Positions 25,422 through 34,144 of a stretch of DNA of 64,000 nucleotides are shown here, one piece after another. The stretch is from JAJFJD01 sp965228425 (lineage in GTDB: Bacteria > Pseudomonadota > Alphaproteobacteria > UBA8366). The stretch spans positions 2,914,001 to 2,978,000 of the forward strand of contig OZ245815.1 of the NCBI GenBank assembly GCA_965228425.1, given 5' to 3'. The notes beneath the pieces are model-generated. The model searched no databases, was not told where the DNA came from, and saw only the letters and a program-made list of their open reading frames with translations. The translations under genes and the position numbers were made by a program. Within the stretch, counting starts at the first letter, position 1. Each line of letters starts with the position of its first letter.

Positions 25422-26447
25422 ATGAAAGCCCGCTTCGGCCTGATCGAAATTTCGCGCAGCATCGCGAGTTCGATCGAAAATGCGAGGCTGGCGGAGCAAG
25501 CCGGGTTCGATTGGGTCGGCGTGGCCGATTCACAGTCTTTGTTCCGCGAGTTGTTCGTCACGCTGACCACGATCGCGCACGCGACGGATCGTGTGATGAT
25601 CGGCCCTTCCGTCACGAATCCGCTGACACGGCATCCGGCGGTCATGGCCAGTGCGATTGCGAGCGTGCATGAGTTGTCCGGCGGCCGGGCCATGCTTGGC
25701 ATCGCGACCGGCGACAGTGCGGTCTACAACATCAACGAGCGGCCGCGCGGCCTGAAGGGGCTCCGGGAATACATCCTTGCGGTGCGGTCGCTCCTGCGGG
25801 GCGAACACGCCGAGTATGCAGGGCGCGACATCCACACCAAGTGGGTCGCGGGTCAGGCGGACAACCCAGTACCGATATACGTCGCGGCGGAAGGGCCCAA
25901 GACGCTCGAACTGGCCGGGGAAATCGCCGACGGCGTGATTTGCGGGATGGGGCTATCGCCTGAAGTCGCGGAGTTGACCCTGGATCATTTGGCGATCGGG
26001 GCCGAGCGCGCCGGCCGAAAACTCGACGATATCGATATCTGGGGATTGGCCCGCGTTAATGTCGGGAGAAATCGCAACGCGCTGATCGATGAAATCCGCA
26101 TGGAGCTTGCGTCCACCGCGCACCATGCCTTCCGGTTTACCCTGGAAGGCAAGCTGGTGCCGCGGGACCTCGCGAACGCAATTCGCAAGGTTCAGCAAGG
26201 GTATCAGCCGACCCATCATGAAGATCTCGGCGAGTCTCCGAACGCCGGGCTCATGCAGGATCCCGAATTGCTTGCCTATATGACCGAGCGGTTCGCCGTC
26301 GTTGGCACACCCGACGAATGCGTCGCACGGATACGATCCATCCGGAGTTCCGGTTTTCATCAGTTGCTGTTCTCGGGCTTTGTCGACGAGCGCGCGGCCC
26401 TGATCAAGGCACTTGGGGAAACCGTGTTTCCGAGATGCCGGAATTAG
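25422..26447 (+). CDS. LLM-class flavin-dependent oxidoreductase
   Basis: 341-residue luciferase-like TIM-barrel oxidoreductase, paralogue of the protein at 19919. It has FGLIEISRSIASSIENARLAEQ at the start, then ADSQSLFRELFVTL, IGPSVTNPLTRHP, ELSGGRAMLGIATGDSA, and PVPIYVAAEGPKTLELAGE. The last block is typical of F420-dependent reductases (MER/FGD-like), so F420 is a possible cofactor. An F420 requirement would be unusual for most alphaproteobacteria, so FMN is the alternative. ATG 25422 follows AAGGGAG by 10 nt, and the gene lies 26 bp after the PrpF-type gene, indicating an operon. Confidence 0.85.
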   Translation: MKARFGLIEISRSIASSIENARLAEQAGFDWVGVADSQSLFRELFVTLTTIAHATDRVMIGPSVTNPLTRHPAVMASAIASVHELSGGRAMLGIATGDSAVYNINERPRGLKGLREYILAVRSLLRGEHAEYAGRDIHTKWVAGQADNPVPIYVAAEGPKTLELAGEIADGVICGMGLSPEVAELTLDHLAIGAERAGRKLDDIDIWGLARVNVGRNRNALIDEIRMELASTAHHAFRFTLEGKLVPRDLANAIRKVQQGYQPTHHEDLGESPNAGLMQDPELLAYMTERFAVVGTPDECVARIRSIRSSGFHQLLFSGFVDERAALIKALGETVFPRCRN

Positions 26448-26490
26448 ACCGATCTGAATTGATTGAAATTTCGATGAAGGAGATGGGCCG

Positions 26491-27426
26491 ATGAGCGCCG
26501 AAAACGGTAACGCCGAGATCGTCGCCGAGGAACACTGGGCCAAGAAGGGCGATGTCGACCTGTTCATGTTCCGAAAATACGCATCGAATGTGGGCAAGGA
26601 TGGAGAACGGCCGGTGTTGTTCCTCGTGCATGGGTCGTCGCAGGCGGCGCGCACGAGCTACGACCTGACGGTCCCGAATGCCGGTGAATATTCGGTGATG
26701 AATGTCTTCGCCGCCCGGGGATTCGATGTGTGGACGATGGATCACGAAGGATATGGACGCTCCAGCCGCACCAAAGGGTTCTCCTACATCCTGGATGGGG
26801 TCGAAGACCTGAAGGCAGCGGTGCCCGTGGTCGAGAAAGCGACCGGGCAATCCCGGTTCGCGTTCTTCGGCACGTCCTCCGGCGCATTGCGTGCCGGCGC
26901 GTTCTGCAATGCCGTACCGGACCGGGTCGAGCGGCTCGGCCTGTCGGCCTTCCCGTGGATCGCGAAGGATGCGCCGTCGCTGGTCAAACGGCGGGAACGG
27001 CTGGCGGAATGGCAGGCGACCAACAGCCGCGAGGTGGGCGAGGAATACTTCCACAACATGTTCACCCGCGACGTGGTGGGGTTGACCGCGCCCGAACTGC
27101 CGGCCGCCGCAGCGGCCGCGGAGATGGCGAATGGCGGCGGCACCGTACCGAACGGCACCTATGTCGATATGTGCATCAATCTGCCGCTTGTGGACCCGAC
27201 GAAGATTACCTGCCCGGTGTTGATCATCCGGGGCGATCATGACGGCATCACGACCGACGAAGACAACGCGGCCTTCTATGCCGAGCTGCCGACCAAGGAC
27301 AAACAGATGATTATCCTATCCGGTCAGGCACACAACATGACGGTCGGGATCAACCGGCGGCGGTTTTGGCATGTTTTGGCGGCTTTTCTGGAAATGCCCG
27401 GTCGCGTCGACGACGGCGTCGTCTGA
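26491..27426 (+). CDS. Alpha/beta hydrolase
   Basis: 311-residue alpha/beta-hydrolase. The oxyanion region reads FLVHGSSQAARTSYDL, the nucleophile elbow is GTSSGA (Ser), and the acid/base are Asp in RGDHDG and His in GQAHNM. This triad is complete and in the standard order, so a functional esterase, lactonase or C-C hydrolase is likely. It lies 43 bp downstream of the LLM oxidoreductase on the same strand, so the two may belong to the PrpF-led operon, cleaving an ester or lactone intermediate (inference). AAGGAG lies 8 nt before ATG 26491. Confidence 0.86.
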   Translation: MSAENGNAEIVAEEHWAKKGDVDLFMFRKYASNVGKDGERPVLFLVHGSSQAARTSYDLTVPNAGEYSVMNVFAARGFDVWTMDHEGYGRSSRTKGFSYILDGVEDLKAAVPVVEKATGQSRFAFFGTSSGALRAGAFCNAVPDRVERLGLSAFPWIAKDAPSLVKRRERLAEWQATNSREVGEEYFHNMFTRDVVGLTAPELPAAAAAAEMANGGGTVPNGTYVDMCINLPLVDPTKITCPVLIIRGDHDGITTDEDNAAFYAELPTKDKQMIILSGQAHNMTVGINRRRFWHVLAAFLEMPGRVDDGVV

Positions 27427-27442
27427 TCCCGTCGCTACAGGA

Positions 27443-28126
27443 TCACCATTCGATCGTACCGCCGTCGTAGCGCTGAAACGTCCCGGTCGTTTCGGGACTG
27501 AGGTCGTCGATGATCCCGCGCATCCCGGAGACGCTTTGGTCGACGGGAATCTGGCCGCCCTTGCGGGTTTCGGTGGCCACGGAGCCGGGATGCAGAACCG
27601 CGGTGACGATGCCGTGCTTGGCGAAGTCGATGGATATGCTCTTCGCCGCCATGTTCAACGCGGCCTTGCTGCAGCGGTAGGCGTAGTGCCCGCCGGACCC
27701 GTTATCGCCGATCGAGCCGGACCGGGTGCCGATGAACACCATTTGCCGGCGGTCGCTGCGGGCGACGTGGTCTTCGAACGCATTTGCGACATAGACCGGC
27801 GCGACCGCGTTGATCTTCATCACGCGGGTGTACTCGTCGATGTCCGGCAGCATCAGCGTCCCAGGCCCATCGGGCGCGAAGGTCGCTGCGTTGTTGATCA
27901 GCAGGTCGATCGGCTGGTCTTTTAGGGCATTGGCCAATGACGCGAGCCCGGCCTCGTCGGCGACATCCTGACGATGGAAATGGACATCGCTCGAAAGGGC
28001 GGTCACCTTGTCGCGGCTGGCGGCATCCAGGCAGATCGCATGCACGGTCCAGCCGTCTTCCGCGTATTGGCGGGCGAACTCGAACCCGATACCATAGTCG
28101 CAGCCGGTGATGAGTACGGTGGGCAT
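27443..28126 (-). CDS. Short-chain dehydrogenase/reductase (SDR)
   Basis: 227-residue classical SDR. The Rossmann glycine motif is TGCDYGIGFEFA, NNA occurs in LINNAATF, and the catalytic Tyr-Lys is YAYRCSK with serine in IGTRSGS. Cofactor NAD(P) and an alcohol/ketone substrate are expected; no specific substrate can be read. ATG 28124-28126 is preceded on the minus strand by AGGGAGG about 6 nt upstream; the longer frame to 28183 adds a non-Rossmann stretch. It is convergent with the hydrolase at 26491 (16 bp apart) and divergent from the DUF924 gene. Confidence 0.88.
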   Translation of the reverse strand: MPTVLITGCDYGIGFEFARQYAEDGWTVHAICLDAASRDKVTALSSDVHFHRQDVADEAGLASLANALKDQPIDLLINNAATFAPDGPGTLMLPDIDEYTRVMKINAVAPVYVANAFEDHVARSDRRQMVFIGTRSGSIGDNGSGGHYAYRCSKAALNMAAKSISIDFAKHGIVTAVLHPGSVATETRKGGQIPVDQSVSGMRGIIDDLSPETTGTFQRYDGGTIEW

Positions 28127-28257
28127 GAAATCCTCCCTTTGCATCGGTCGATTCTGTGGGGCCGTTCCAGCAACAGTAACCATGTCACGAGCGACTCACC
28201 ACCGACGATCTGCGACTTTCCCGTTTCTTCTCCTTCCCTTCATCCGGAGCATTCGCA

Positions 28258-28884
28258 TTGGGCGCCGATACCATCGACGAGATCGTTCAATTTTGGTTGG
28301 GGCCTAGCCTAGACGGCCCCGACGCGGCCTACGACCGCCGCGGCTGGTGGTATCGAGGCGGCGAGGCGGTGGACGAGGAAATCCGCGCGCGCTTCGGCGA
28401 TTTGGTGCCGCGTGCCTGCGGGCGTGAGTTGATGGATTGGCAGGACACACCGAATGGCGCGTTTGCGTTGATCCTGTTGATGGACCAGTTCACCCGCAAT
28501 CTCTATCGCAATACGCCCGACGCCTATTTGGGCGATCCATGTGCGTTCGAGGTCGTGAACCACGCCATCGACAACAAGCTGGATTTGGAGCTGCATCAGG
28601 TCTGCCGGATTTGGCTGTATCACCCGTTCCATCACTCCGAATCCATCGAGGAGCAGGAGCGCGGCGGGGAATTGCTGCAACAGGTCCGGGCGTCTGCGCC
28701 GGATGAGTGGCACCGCTATATCGACCGCAGCATTTGGGGATGGGGCCGTCACCGGGATATCGTTCGCCGCTTCGGCCGGTTTCCGCACCGGAATGCGGTG
28801 CTCGGGCGAACCAGTACGGAAGAAGAAATCGCGTTTCTCTCCGAAAACGGCGAAAGCTTCGGACAAGGCCCTAAGAAGGCCTAG
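28258..28884 (+). CDS. DUF924 family protein
   Basis: 208-residue soluble protein matching DUF924 (TPR-like all-helical fold). The signature IVQFWLG near the N-terminus, then WWYRGGEAVDEEIRARFGD, LMDQFTRNLYRNTPDAYLGD, and WLYHPFHHSESIEEQE are the standard blocks. Biochemical function is unknown. Start is TTG 28258 with GGAG 8 nt upstream (28246-28249); no ATG occurs in frame before IVQFW. It is convergent with the CoA-transferase gene, separated by 7 bp. Confidence 0.88.
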   Translation: MGADTIDEIVQFWLGPSLDGPDAAYDRRGWWYRGGEAVDEEIRARFGDLVPRACGRELMDWQDTPNGAFALILLMDQFTRNLYRNTPDAYLGDPCAFEVVNHAIDNKLDLELHQVCRIWLYHPFHHSESIEEQERGGELLQQVRASAPDEWHRYIDRSIWGWGRHRDIVRRFGRFPHRNAVLGRTSTEEEIAFLSENGESFGQGPKKA

Positions 28885-28891
28885 AACGCGG

Positions 28892-30076
28892 CTAGATGAT
28901 CTTGCCGTCGGTGAGATCTTCGATATCGGCGTCGCTCAATCCCAGCCATTCCCGCAAGACATCGGCATTGTCGGCCCCGATGGTGGGAAAGAACCGCACA
29001 TCCTCCGTTTCATAGCTCGAGAGCCGAATCGGCGCGGACGGCAGGACGATTTCGCCCATGTCCGGGTGCTCGGCCCATTGCAACATGCCGCGTTCGTGCA
29101 TATGGGGGTCTGCGCGGACGTCCGCCAGCGTTCGGACCGGCGCGACCGGCACCCGGTTCTTGCGCATGATCGCATAGGCTTCGTCGCGGGGCAGATCGCG
29201 GCACCACGCCTCGATCATGCCGTTGATCTCTGTCTCGCGGGCGTGCCGGTCCTCCCGCGTCCCGTAGTCCGGATTGCCGATTAGGTCGTCCCGGCCGATT
29301 ACGGAGAGAATTCGGTCCCATTGGGCGTCGCTGACGCAGATCAGGGCGATCCAGCCGTCCTTGCAGCGGAATCGGCTATACGGCGCGGTATTCGCCGGTG
29401 ATTTATCGCCGCGGCGCTGCGGCAGTTCGCCGGTGCGGTGATAGGCGGAGAGATCGCTGGTCAGCGTGAAATACATCGTTTCCACCATCGCCGTTTCCAC
29501 GAGAGTGCCTTTGCCCGTGGCCTGCCGGCCGAGCAGCGCTTGCAACACCCCCGCATAGAGGTGGATGCCGCCCATGATGTCGCAGGGCGTGCCGCCCGCA
29601 CGCGCCGGTGGACCACCGGTCTCGCCGGTGATGCTCATCAAGCCGGCGGCCGCCTGGATCGTGTGATCCATGGCGAGCATATCGCGGTCCGGTCCTGAGA
29701 GTCCGTAGCCGGTTCCCGATGCATAGATCAGCCGGGGATTGATCTCACGCAGCACGTCATAGCCAAGACCCAGGCGGTCCATGGTGCCGGCGGCGAAATT
29801 CTCGACCAGCACGTCGGCTTCCTTGGCCATCGATTTCAGTATCTCTTTCCCCTTTGGATGCTTTAGGTCGAGCGTCAGGCTCTTCTTGTTCGAATTCAGC
29901 ATGGCGAAGGCGAGGGACGTCTTGTCGCCGACGCCTTGGCGCATCCGCTCGCCGCCGTGGGGTTCGACCTTCACGATCTCCGCGCCGGCCATCGCCATCA
30001 GGAATGTCGAGTAGGGCCCTTGGTAAATTTGCGTGAGGTCGAGCACGCGGATGCCGTCGAGGGGCTTTGCGTCCAT
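28892..30076 (-). CDS. CaiB/BaiF (class III) CoA-transferase
   Basis: 394-residue class III CoA-transferase, the family of formyl-CoA transferase and carnitine CoA-transferase, which move CoA between carboxylic acids. The sequence has LDGIRVLDLTQIYQGPYSTFLMA at the N-terminus and the catalytic Asp region MLAMDHTIQAAAGLMS. GTPCDIMGGIHLYAGVLQALLGRQ and NRVPVAPVRTLADVRADPH follow. ATG 30074-30076 is the family start; the upstream in-frame stretch is not conserved-looking. It is convergent with DUF924 and divergent from the 2-hydroxyacid dehydrogenase gene. The acid it activates is probably an intermediate of this cluster (inference). Confidence 0.9.
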   Translation of the reverse strand: MDAKPLDGIRVLDLTQIYQGPYSTFLMAMAGAEIVKVEPHGGERMRQGVGDKTSLAFAMLNSNKKSLTLDLKHPKGKEILKSMAKEADVLVENFAAGTMDRLGLGYDVLREINPRLIYASGTGYGLSGPDRDMLAMDHTIQAAAGLMSITGETGGPPARAGGTPCDIMGGIHLYAGVLQALLGRQATGKGTLVETAMVETMYFTLTSDLSAYHRTGELPQRRGDKSPANTAPYSRFRCKDGWIALICVSDAQWDRILSVIGRDDLIGNPDYGTREDRHARETEINGMIEAWCRDLPRDEAYAIMRKNRVPVAPVRTLADVRADPHMHERGMLQWAEHPDMGEIVLPSAPIRLSSYETEDVRFFPTIGADNADVLREWLGLSDADIEDLTDGKII

Positions 30077-30271
30077 TTGATTCTTTCCTGTCCGGTTTCG
30101 CCCGGTGAGTTTAGCGCATTTCCGGAAAAGTCGAATTCGGGGCGGGATTTGCATTGCTGCATGGGGCCTGCATAACATTGGCGGCCGGGCGAAAGCTCGC
30201 GCCGCCACCATGGCTCGCCATTCACGACCATCCGAAACAAACGACGCCGGTCACCGGGAGATCCCAAATCA

Positions 30272-31342
30272 ATGTCCGACAAGAATTCCGCAATCGATAA
30301 CGCGCGCCGGGTCTGCTGGTTCGACGACAAGAAGACGCCGAATGTCGCAGACTATCTGGAGAAAGAGTCCGAAGTCGCCATGCACCGACTCGATTTTCAG
30401 GCGGCGGAGGACGCGAACTGGGCGGTCATGGAGACCTGCCACGCCTATTGCATTACCAGCGCGCGGGACGAGGTGCCGGATCAATACAAGGTGGCGGCGG
30501 ACTTGCTCTCGCGCTGTCCGAAACTTCTTGTCGTCTCGACGTCGGGGGCGGGTTACGACCCGATCGACGTTCAGGCCTGCACGGACGCCGGCGTCCTGGT
30601 GGTGAACCAGACCGGCGCGAACGCCGAAGCCGTGGCGGAGCATGCGGTCGGCATGATGTTGGGGCTGGCCAAGAAGATGGTCGAGACGGACAGGTCGCTG
30701 CGCCGGGAACGCGGTATAGACCGCGAGGTGTTCAAGGGCTGGAATGCCGAGAATAAGACCGTCGGCATCATCGGTCTCGGCAATACGGGCCGACGCGCGG
30801 CGCGCATCTGCGGCAAGGGTCTGAATATGCAGGTGATCGCGAGCGATCCCTACCTCGAACCATCCGATTTCGAGGAGCGGGGAGCGCAAGCCGTCTCGCT
30901 CGACGAGTTGATGGCACAGTCGGATTTCATCAGCGTCCATTGCCCGTATAACGCGGAAACGAAGGATTTGGTCGATGCGCGCGAACTCGCGCTGATGAAG
31001 CCGGGTGCTTTCATCGTCAATTGCGCCCGCGGCGGTATCATCAACGAGGATGCGCTGGCGGACGCGTTGGACGCTAAAGCGATTGCCGGGGCCGGCCTGG
31101 ACGTATGGGATGTGGAGCCGCCGCCCATGGATCACCGTCTGTTGGCCTTCGAGAACCTTATCGCGACCTACCACACGGCCGGCGTGACCTACGAATCGCG
31201 TCAGAACATGGCCGAATGGAATGCGGCCCAGGTGGTCAGTACGCTGTGCGGCGAGCGCCCGTCGCGTCTGATCAATCCCGAGGCGTGGGACAGGTTCAAG
31301 GTGCGGTATGAAGAGGTATTCGGCCAACCGGTTGACGGCTAG
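30272..31342 (+). CDS. D-isomer-specific 2-hydroxyacid dehydrogenase
   Basis: 356-residue NAD-dependent 2-hydroxyacid dehydrogenase (phosphoglycerate dehydrogenase-like). The NAD site is IIGLGNTGRRAARIC, preceded by ANAEAVAEHAVGMML; the catalytic Arg is in NCARGGIINEDAL, Glu and AxAGLDVWDVEP follow, and the catalytic His is in YHTAGVT. It interconverts a 2-oxo acid and a D-2-hydroxy acid. The 3' end overlaps the convergent A-T-TE gene by 47 bp. The neighbourhood (CoA-transferase, A-T-TE, UbiD) suggests a shared carboxylic-acid pathway. Confidence 0.88.
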   Translation: MSDKNSAIDNARRVCWFDDKKTPNVADYLEKESEVAMHRLDFQAAEDANWAVMETCHAYCITSARDEVPDQYKVAADLLSRCPKLLVVSTSGAGYDPIDVQACTDAGVLVVNQTGANAEAVAEHAVGMMLGLAKKMVETDRSLRRERGIDREVFKGWNAENKTVGIIGLGNTGRRAARICGKGLNMQVIASDPYLEPSDFEERGAQAVSLDELMAQSDFISVHCPYNAETKDLVDARELALMKPGAFIVNCARGGIINEDALADALDAKAIAGAGLDVWDVEPPPMDHRLLAFENLIATYHTAGVTYESRQNMAEWNAAQVVSTLCGERPSRLINPEAWDRFKVRYEEVFGQPVDG

Positions 31343-33983
31343 CCGCTGACGGTTGACGGGCGTCCAAACAATCCGAGAGGGCGTCGGCGACGCCCTTGAC
31401 GTAGGGCTCTTCCAACAGCGTATCGTGATCGCCGGGAACGGACCGGACTTCGAGGTTTCCCTCGATGAGAGTGCGCCATCCCTCGTGAGCGTCCTTCGGC
31501 ATCCAGGCATAGGGTGCCGCTTTGAACAATACAGCGTCACCGTGATATGGCCTCGGCCGATACGCCCGAGCAGCCATCAGGTTTGCTTCCGCCGGGCGAT
31601 ACAATAGTTCCGGGATCGGTTTTCCACGGTTTGCGGCCGTTTGCCAAGCGGCGGAAAATATTTGTCCGCGTGCTTTGGCGGCGACAACCGTACCCATATT
31701 CGAGAAGCGCTGCGCCAAGTACGGCGCCATGTCGGCGGTCTTTAGATTTGCCAAATGATTCCGGTGGTGTCCGAGCCATTGGTACAGCGTGGCGCGGCTT
31801 TGCCCTTGGCGCGGGTTGGTGTCGAACAACGCCAAAAGGGCAACGGACTGGCCCATTTCATTGAGTTGCCGTGCGATTTCGTATGCGATCCAACCGCCCA
31901 TCGAGTATCCGCCGATATAGTACGGGCCGGTCGGTTGGATCTGGCGCATCTCCGTAATGTATCGCGTCGCCATGTCCTCGATCCGAACCAAGGGCGGTTC
32001 GGACTTGTCCAAACCGACGGATTGCACGCCGTACACGGGTTGATCCCGGTGCAAATACCCGGCGAGACCGCGGAAATTCAAGATTTCTCCGCTGATGTCG
32101 TGAACGCAGAATAGCGGCGGCCGTTGGCCGTCGGGCTGAATCGGAACGACGCATCCCGTTGATGCAGAGCTTTCGATGAGTTTGGCCATTGCCGCGACCG
32201 TTCCAGCTTCGAAGAGCACCGAACGGGGGAGCGGATGGCCCAGAGCCTCCTCGATACGGAGGAAGAGTTCAACGGCTTGAAGGGAATCGCCGCCCAATTG
32301 GAAGAAGTCGTCATCCAGTCCCACGTGACGGCCTCCCAGGGCGGCGGCCCAAAGGGATTGCAGTTGGCTCTCCAACTCGCTGGCCCTTCTATCCGAAGTC
32401 GCAGCCGATCCCGCACGGCGGTTTGGGCTGGACGCGAATACCTCGGCCAGTTTGTGGCGCTGGACCTTACCGGTCGGTCCCTTGGGAATTTCCGTCGCGA
32501 AAAACAACCGGCGCGGCACTTTGTAGTCGGCCAGCCGATCGCGAAGGAATCGAATCAGAGCGCTTTGGTCGACACCGGCGCCGTCTCGCGTCACAACGGC
32601 GGCGGCGACATCCTCGCCGAGGGTCGGATGCGGGATCGGAAAGGCCGATGCGGCCACGATATCGGGATGGGCGAGAAGCGCGTCGTCGATCTCGATCGGC
32701 GTGATGTTCTGGCCGCCGCGATTGATCATCTCCTTGAGGCGCCCGGTGACGAATAGGTAATCGTCGTTGTCGAAATACCCGAGATCGCCGGTTCGGAACC
32801 ACTCCCCAACGAAGGCGATCCGGTTGGCCGCGTCGTCGTTCTCATACCCATCGAAGACGGTGGGGCCGCGTACGGCGATCTCCCCGGTCGAACCTTGCGG
32901 CATAGGGGTGCCGGTTTCGTCGATGATGGCGACGCCGGCATGTGCCGGTTTCCCGACGCTGTTTGGGTCCGGTCTTGGACGGTCAACGGAGTCGGTCGCG
33001 GAGGAGCCGGCTTCGGATGACCCGTATGTCACGACAATCGGAATGCCGAACGCTGCCTCGACCTTTTCCGCGATTTCGGCATTCAAAGGGCCGGTTCCCG
33101 ACCGCATGAACCGCATGCGGGATGCGATCCGCTCGATTGTCGGGCGATAGGCCTCCAGATGCGGGTGAATGGCGTGGTAGACCGCGTAGGAGGCGGCGCA
33201 CCAGGTAACCTCCTCCTTATCCAGCGTTTCGAATATGCCCTCGACGCTGAAATCGGTCAGCACGGCAACGCTGCTGCCAGCGATCAACGGGGTGGAGATG
33301 CCCTGACCGATCCCGCCGCTGTGGTACAAGCGCAGCATATTAAGGGCGCGGTCATCTGGGACAAGGCCCAGGTCCGCGGAGGCGATTTCGTTCCGGACCG
33401 TCAACTGGCGGTGGCGGATCGGGACGATCTTGCTGTGCGATGTCGTACCGGAGGTCGCGAGCACCGCGATGATGTCGTCGGGTTGGACAGGGCCGGCGTT
33501 CGCGCCTGCTGGCGGGCCGGCTCGGGTGGTTGCGGCGAGCCGCATGGCGCCGATCTCGTTGGGCTGCAATTCTAGAATGGGCAAATCGAGATCGGCGGCC
33601 GCGCGCCGGGCCGGCGTATCCATATCGGTAAGGATTGCCACCGCCTTGACCCGCATATCGCGGAGTTGAATGGCGATTTCGCCGAGTGTGTTGTCCGGGT
33701 TCAAGGGAACCGGCGTCGCGTAGCTCCAAATTCCGATGATTGCCGCAGCCATATCCCGGCCCCCGGGATGGACCACCGCGATGCGGTCGTTTCGGCCGAA
33801 GCCCCAGCCGTTCAAGGCCGCACCCATGGCGTCGATCGCTCGAAGTAATTCGCCAAAGCGGAGCGGAGCCCTTCCGTGCGCGAGCAGGGCAGGACTATCC
33901 GGCGTTTCGCCGGCCCAATGCCGCACGACTTCATACATCGTGCCGAACCGTTGAGGGGCGGATAGAACGTTGTTATCCATCAT
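31296..33983 (-). CDS. Stand-alone adenylation-carrier-thioesterase (A-T-TE) protein
   Basis: 895-residue NRPS-like single module. Adenylation domain: residues about 15-520, with ATSGTTSHSKIVP (SGTTSHSK at 178-185), TYGSSEAGSS, GEIAVRGPTVFDGY, FRTGDLGYFD and the Lys506 region GPTGKVQR. Carrier domain: DDFFQLGGDSLQ with Ser567 for phosphopantetheine. Thioesterase: GGYSMGGW with Ser694, and GDHDTLLEEPYV supplying the histidine. It has no condensation domain, so the product is not made by peptide-bond extension. The A domain looks like the acyl-CoA-ligase/oxalate-ligase type, so an organic acid, not an amino acid, may be the substrate; A-T-TE proteins such as the furanone and quinone synthetases couple 2-oxo acids. 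Substrate undefined. Confidence 0.85.
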   Translation of the reverse strand: MMDNNVLSAPQRFGTMYEVVRHWAGETPDSPALLAHGRAPLRFGELLRAIDAMGAALNGWGFGRNDRIAVVHPGGRDMAAAIIGIWSYATPVPLNPDNTLGEIAIQLRDMRVKAVAILTDMDTPARRAAADLDLPILELQPNEIGAMRLAATTRAGPPAGANAGPVQPDDIIAVLATSGTTSHSKIVPIRHRQLTVRNEIASADLGLVPDDRALNMLRLYHSGGIGQGISTPLIAGSSVAVLTDFSVEGIFETLDKEEVTWCAASYAVYHAIHPHLEAYRPTIERIASRMRFMRSGTGPLNAEIAEKVEAAFGIPIVVTYGSSEAGSSATDSVDRPRPDPNSVGKPAHAGVAIIDETGTPMPQGSTGEIAVRGPTVFDGYENDDAANRIAFVGEWFRTGDLGYFDNDDYLFVTGRLKEMINRGGQNITPIEIDDALLAHPDIVAASAFPIPHPTLGEDVAAAVVTRDGAGVDQSALIRFLRDRLADYKVPRRLFFATEIPKGPTGKVQRHKLAEVFASSPNRRAGSAATSDRRASELESQLQSLWAAALGGRHVGLDDDFFQLGGDSLQAVELFLRIEEALGHPLPRSVLFEAGTVAAMAKLIESSASTGCVVPIQPDGQRPPLFCVHDISGEILNFRGLAGYLHRDQPVYGVQSVGLDKSEPPLVRIEDMATRYITEMRQIQPTGPYYIGGYSMGGWIAYEIARQLNEMGQSVALLALFDTNPRQGQSRATLYQWLGHHRNHLANLKTADMAPYLAQRFSNMGTVVAAKARGQIFSAAWQTAANRGKPIPELLYRPAEANLMAARAYRPRPYHGDAVLFKAAPYAWMPKDAHEGWRTLIEGNLEVRSVPGDHDTLLEEPYVKGVADALSDCLDARQPSAASRQPVGRIPLHTAP

Positions 33984-34003
33984 CTTATTCCTACCCGAGT
34001 ATG

Positions 34004-34070
34004 TGCGATACGCGGCGCTGCGGCCAGGGGTCCAATGGGGGTAATCATCAGTGTTGCCTGCCGTATCGCA
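34004..34070. promoter_or_regulatory. Divergent A-T-TE/UbiD promoter region with separated inverted repeat
   Basis: Between the divergent starts at 33983 and 34145, TGCGATACG (34004-34012) and CGTATCGCA (34062-34070) are exact reverse complements, centred 58 bp apart. Related ATCGCA (34101-34106) and a GATACGC copy near 34138-34144 repeat the core. Such spaced half-sites could bind one regulator controlling both genes. No regulator gene is adjacent. Confidence 0.35.
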
Positions 34071-34144
34071 ACGGGCCGACGTGACACGGCGGCAAGCCGG
34101 ATCGCATAATCGTCCCCGCTATCAAAAACAGGCGCGAGATACGC

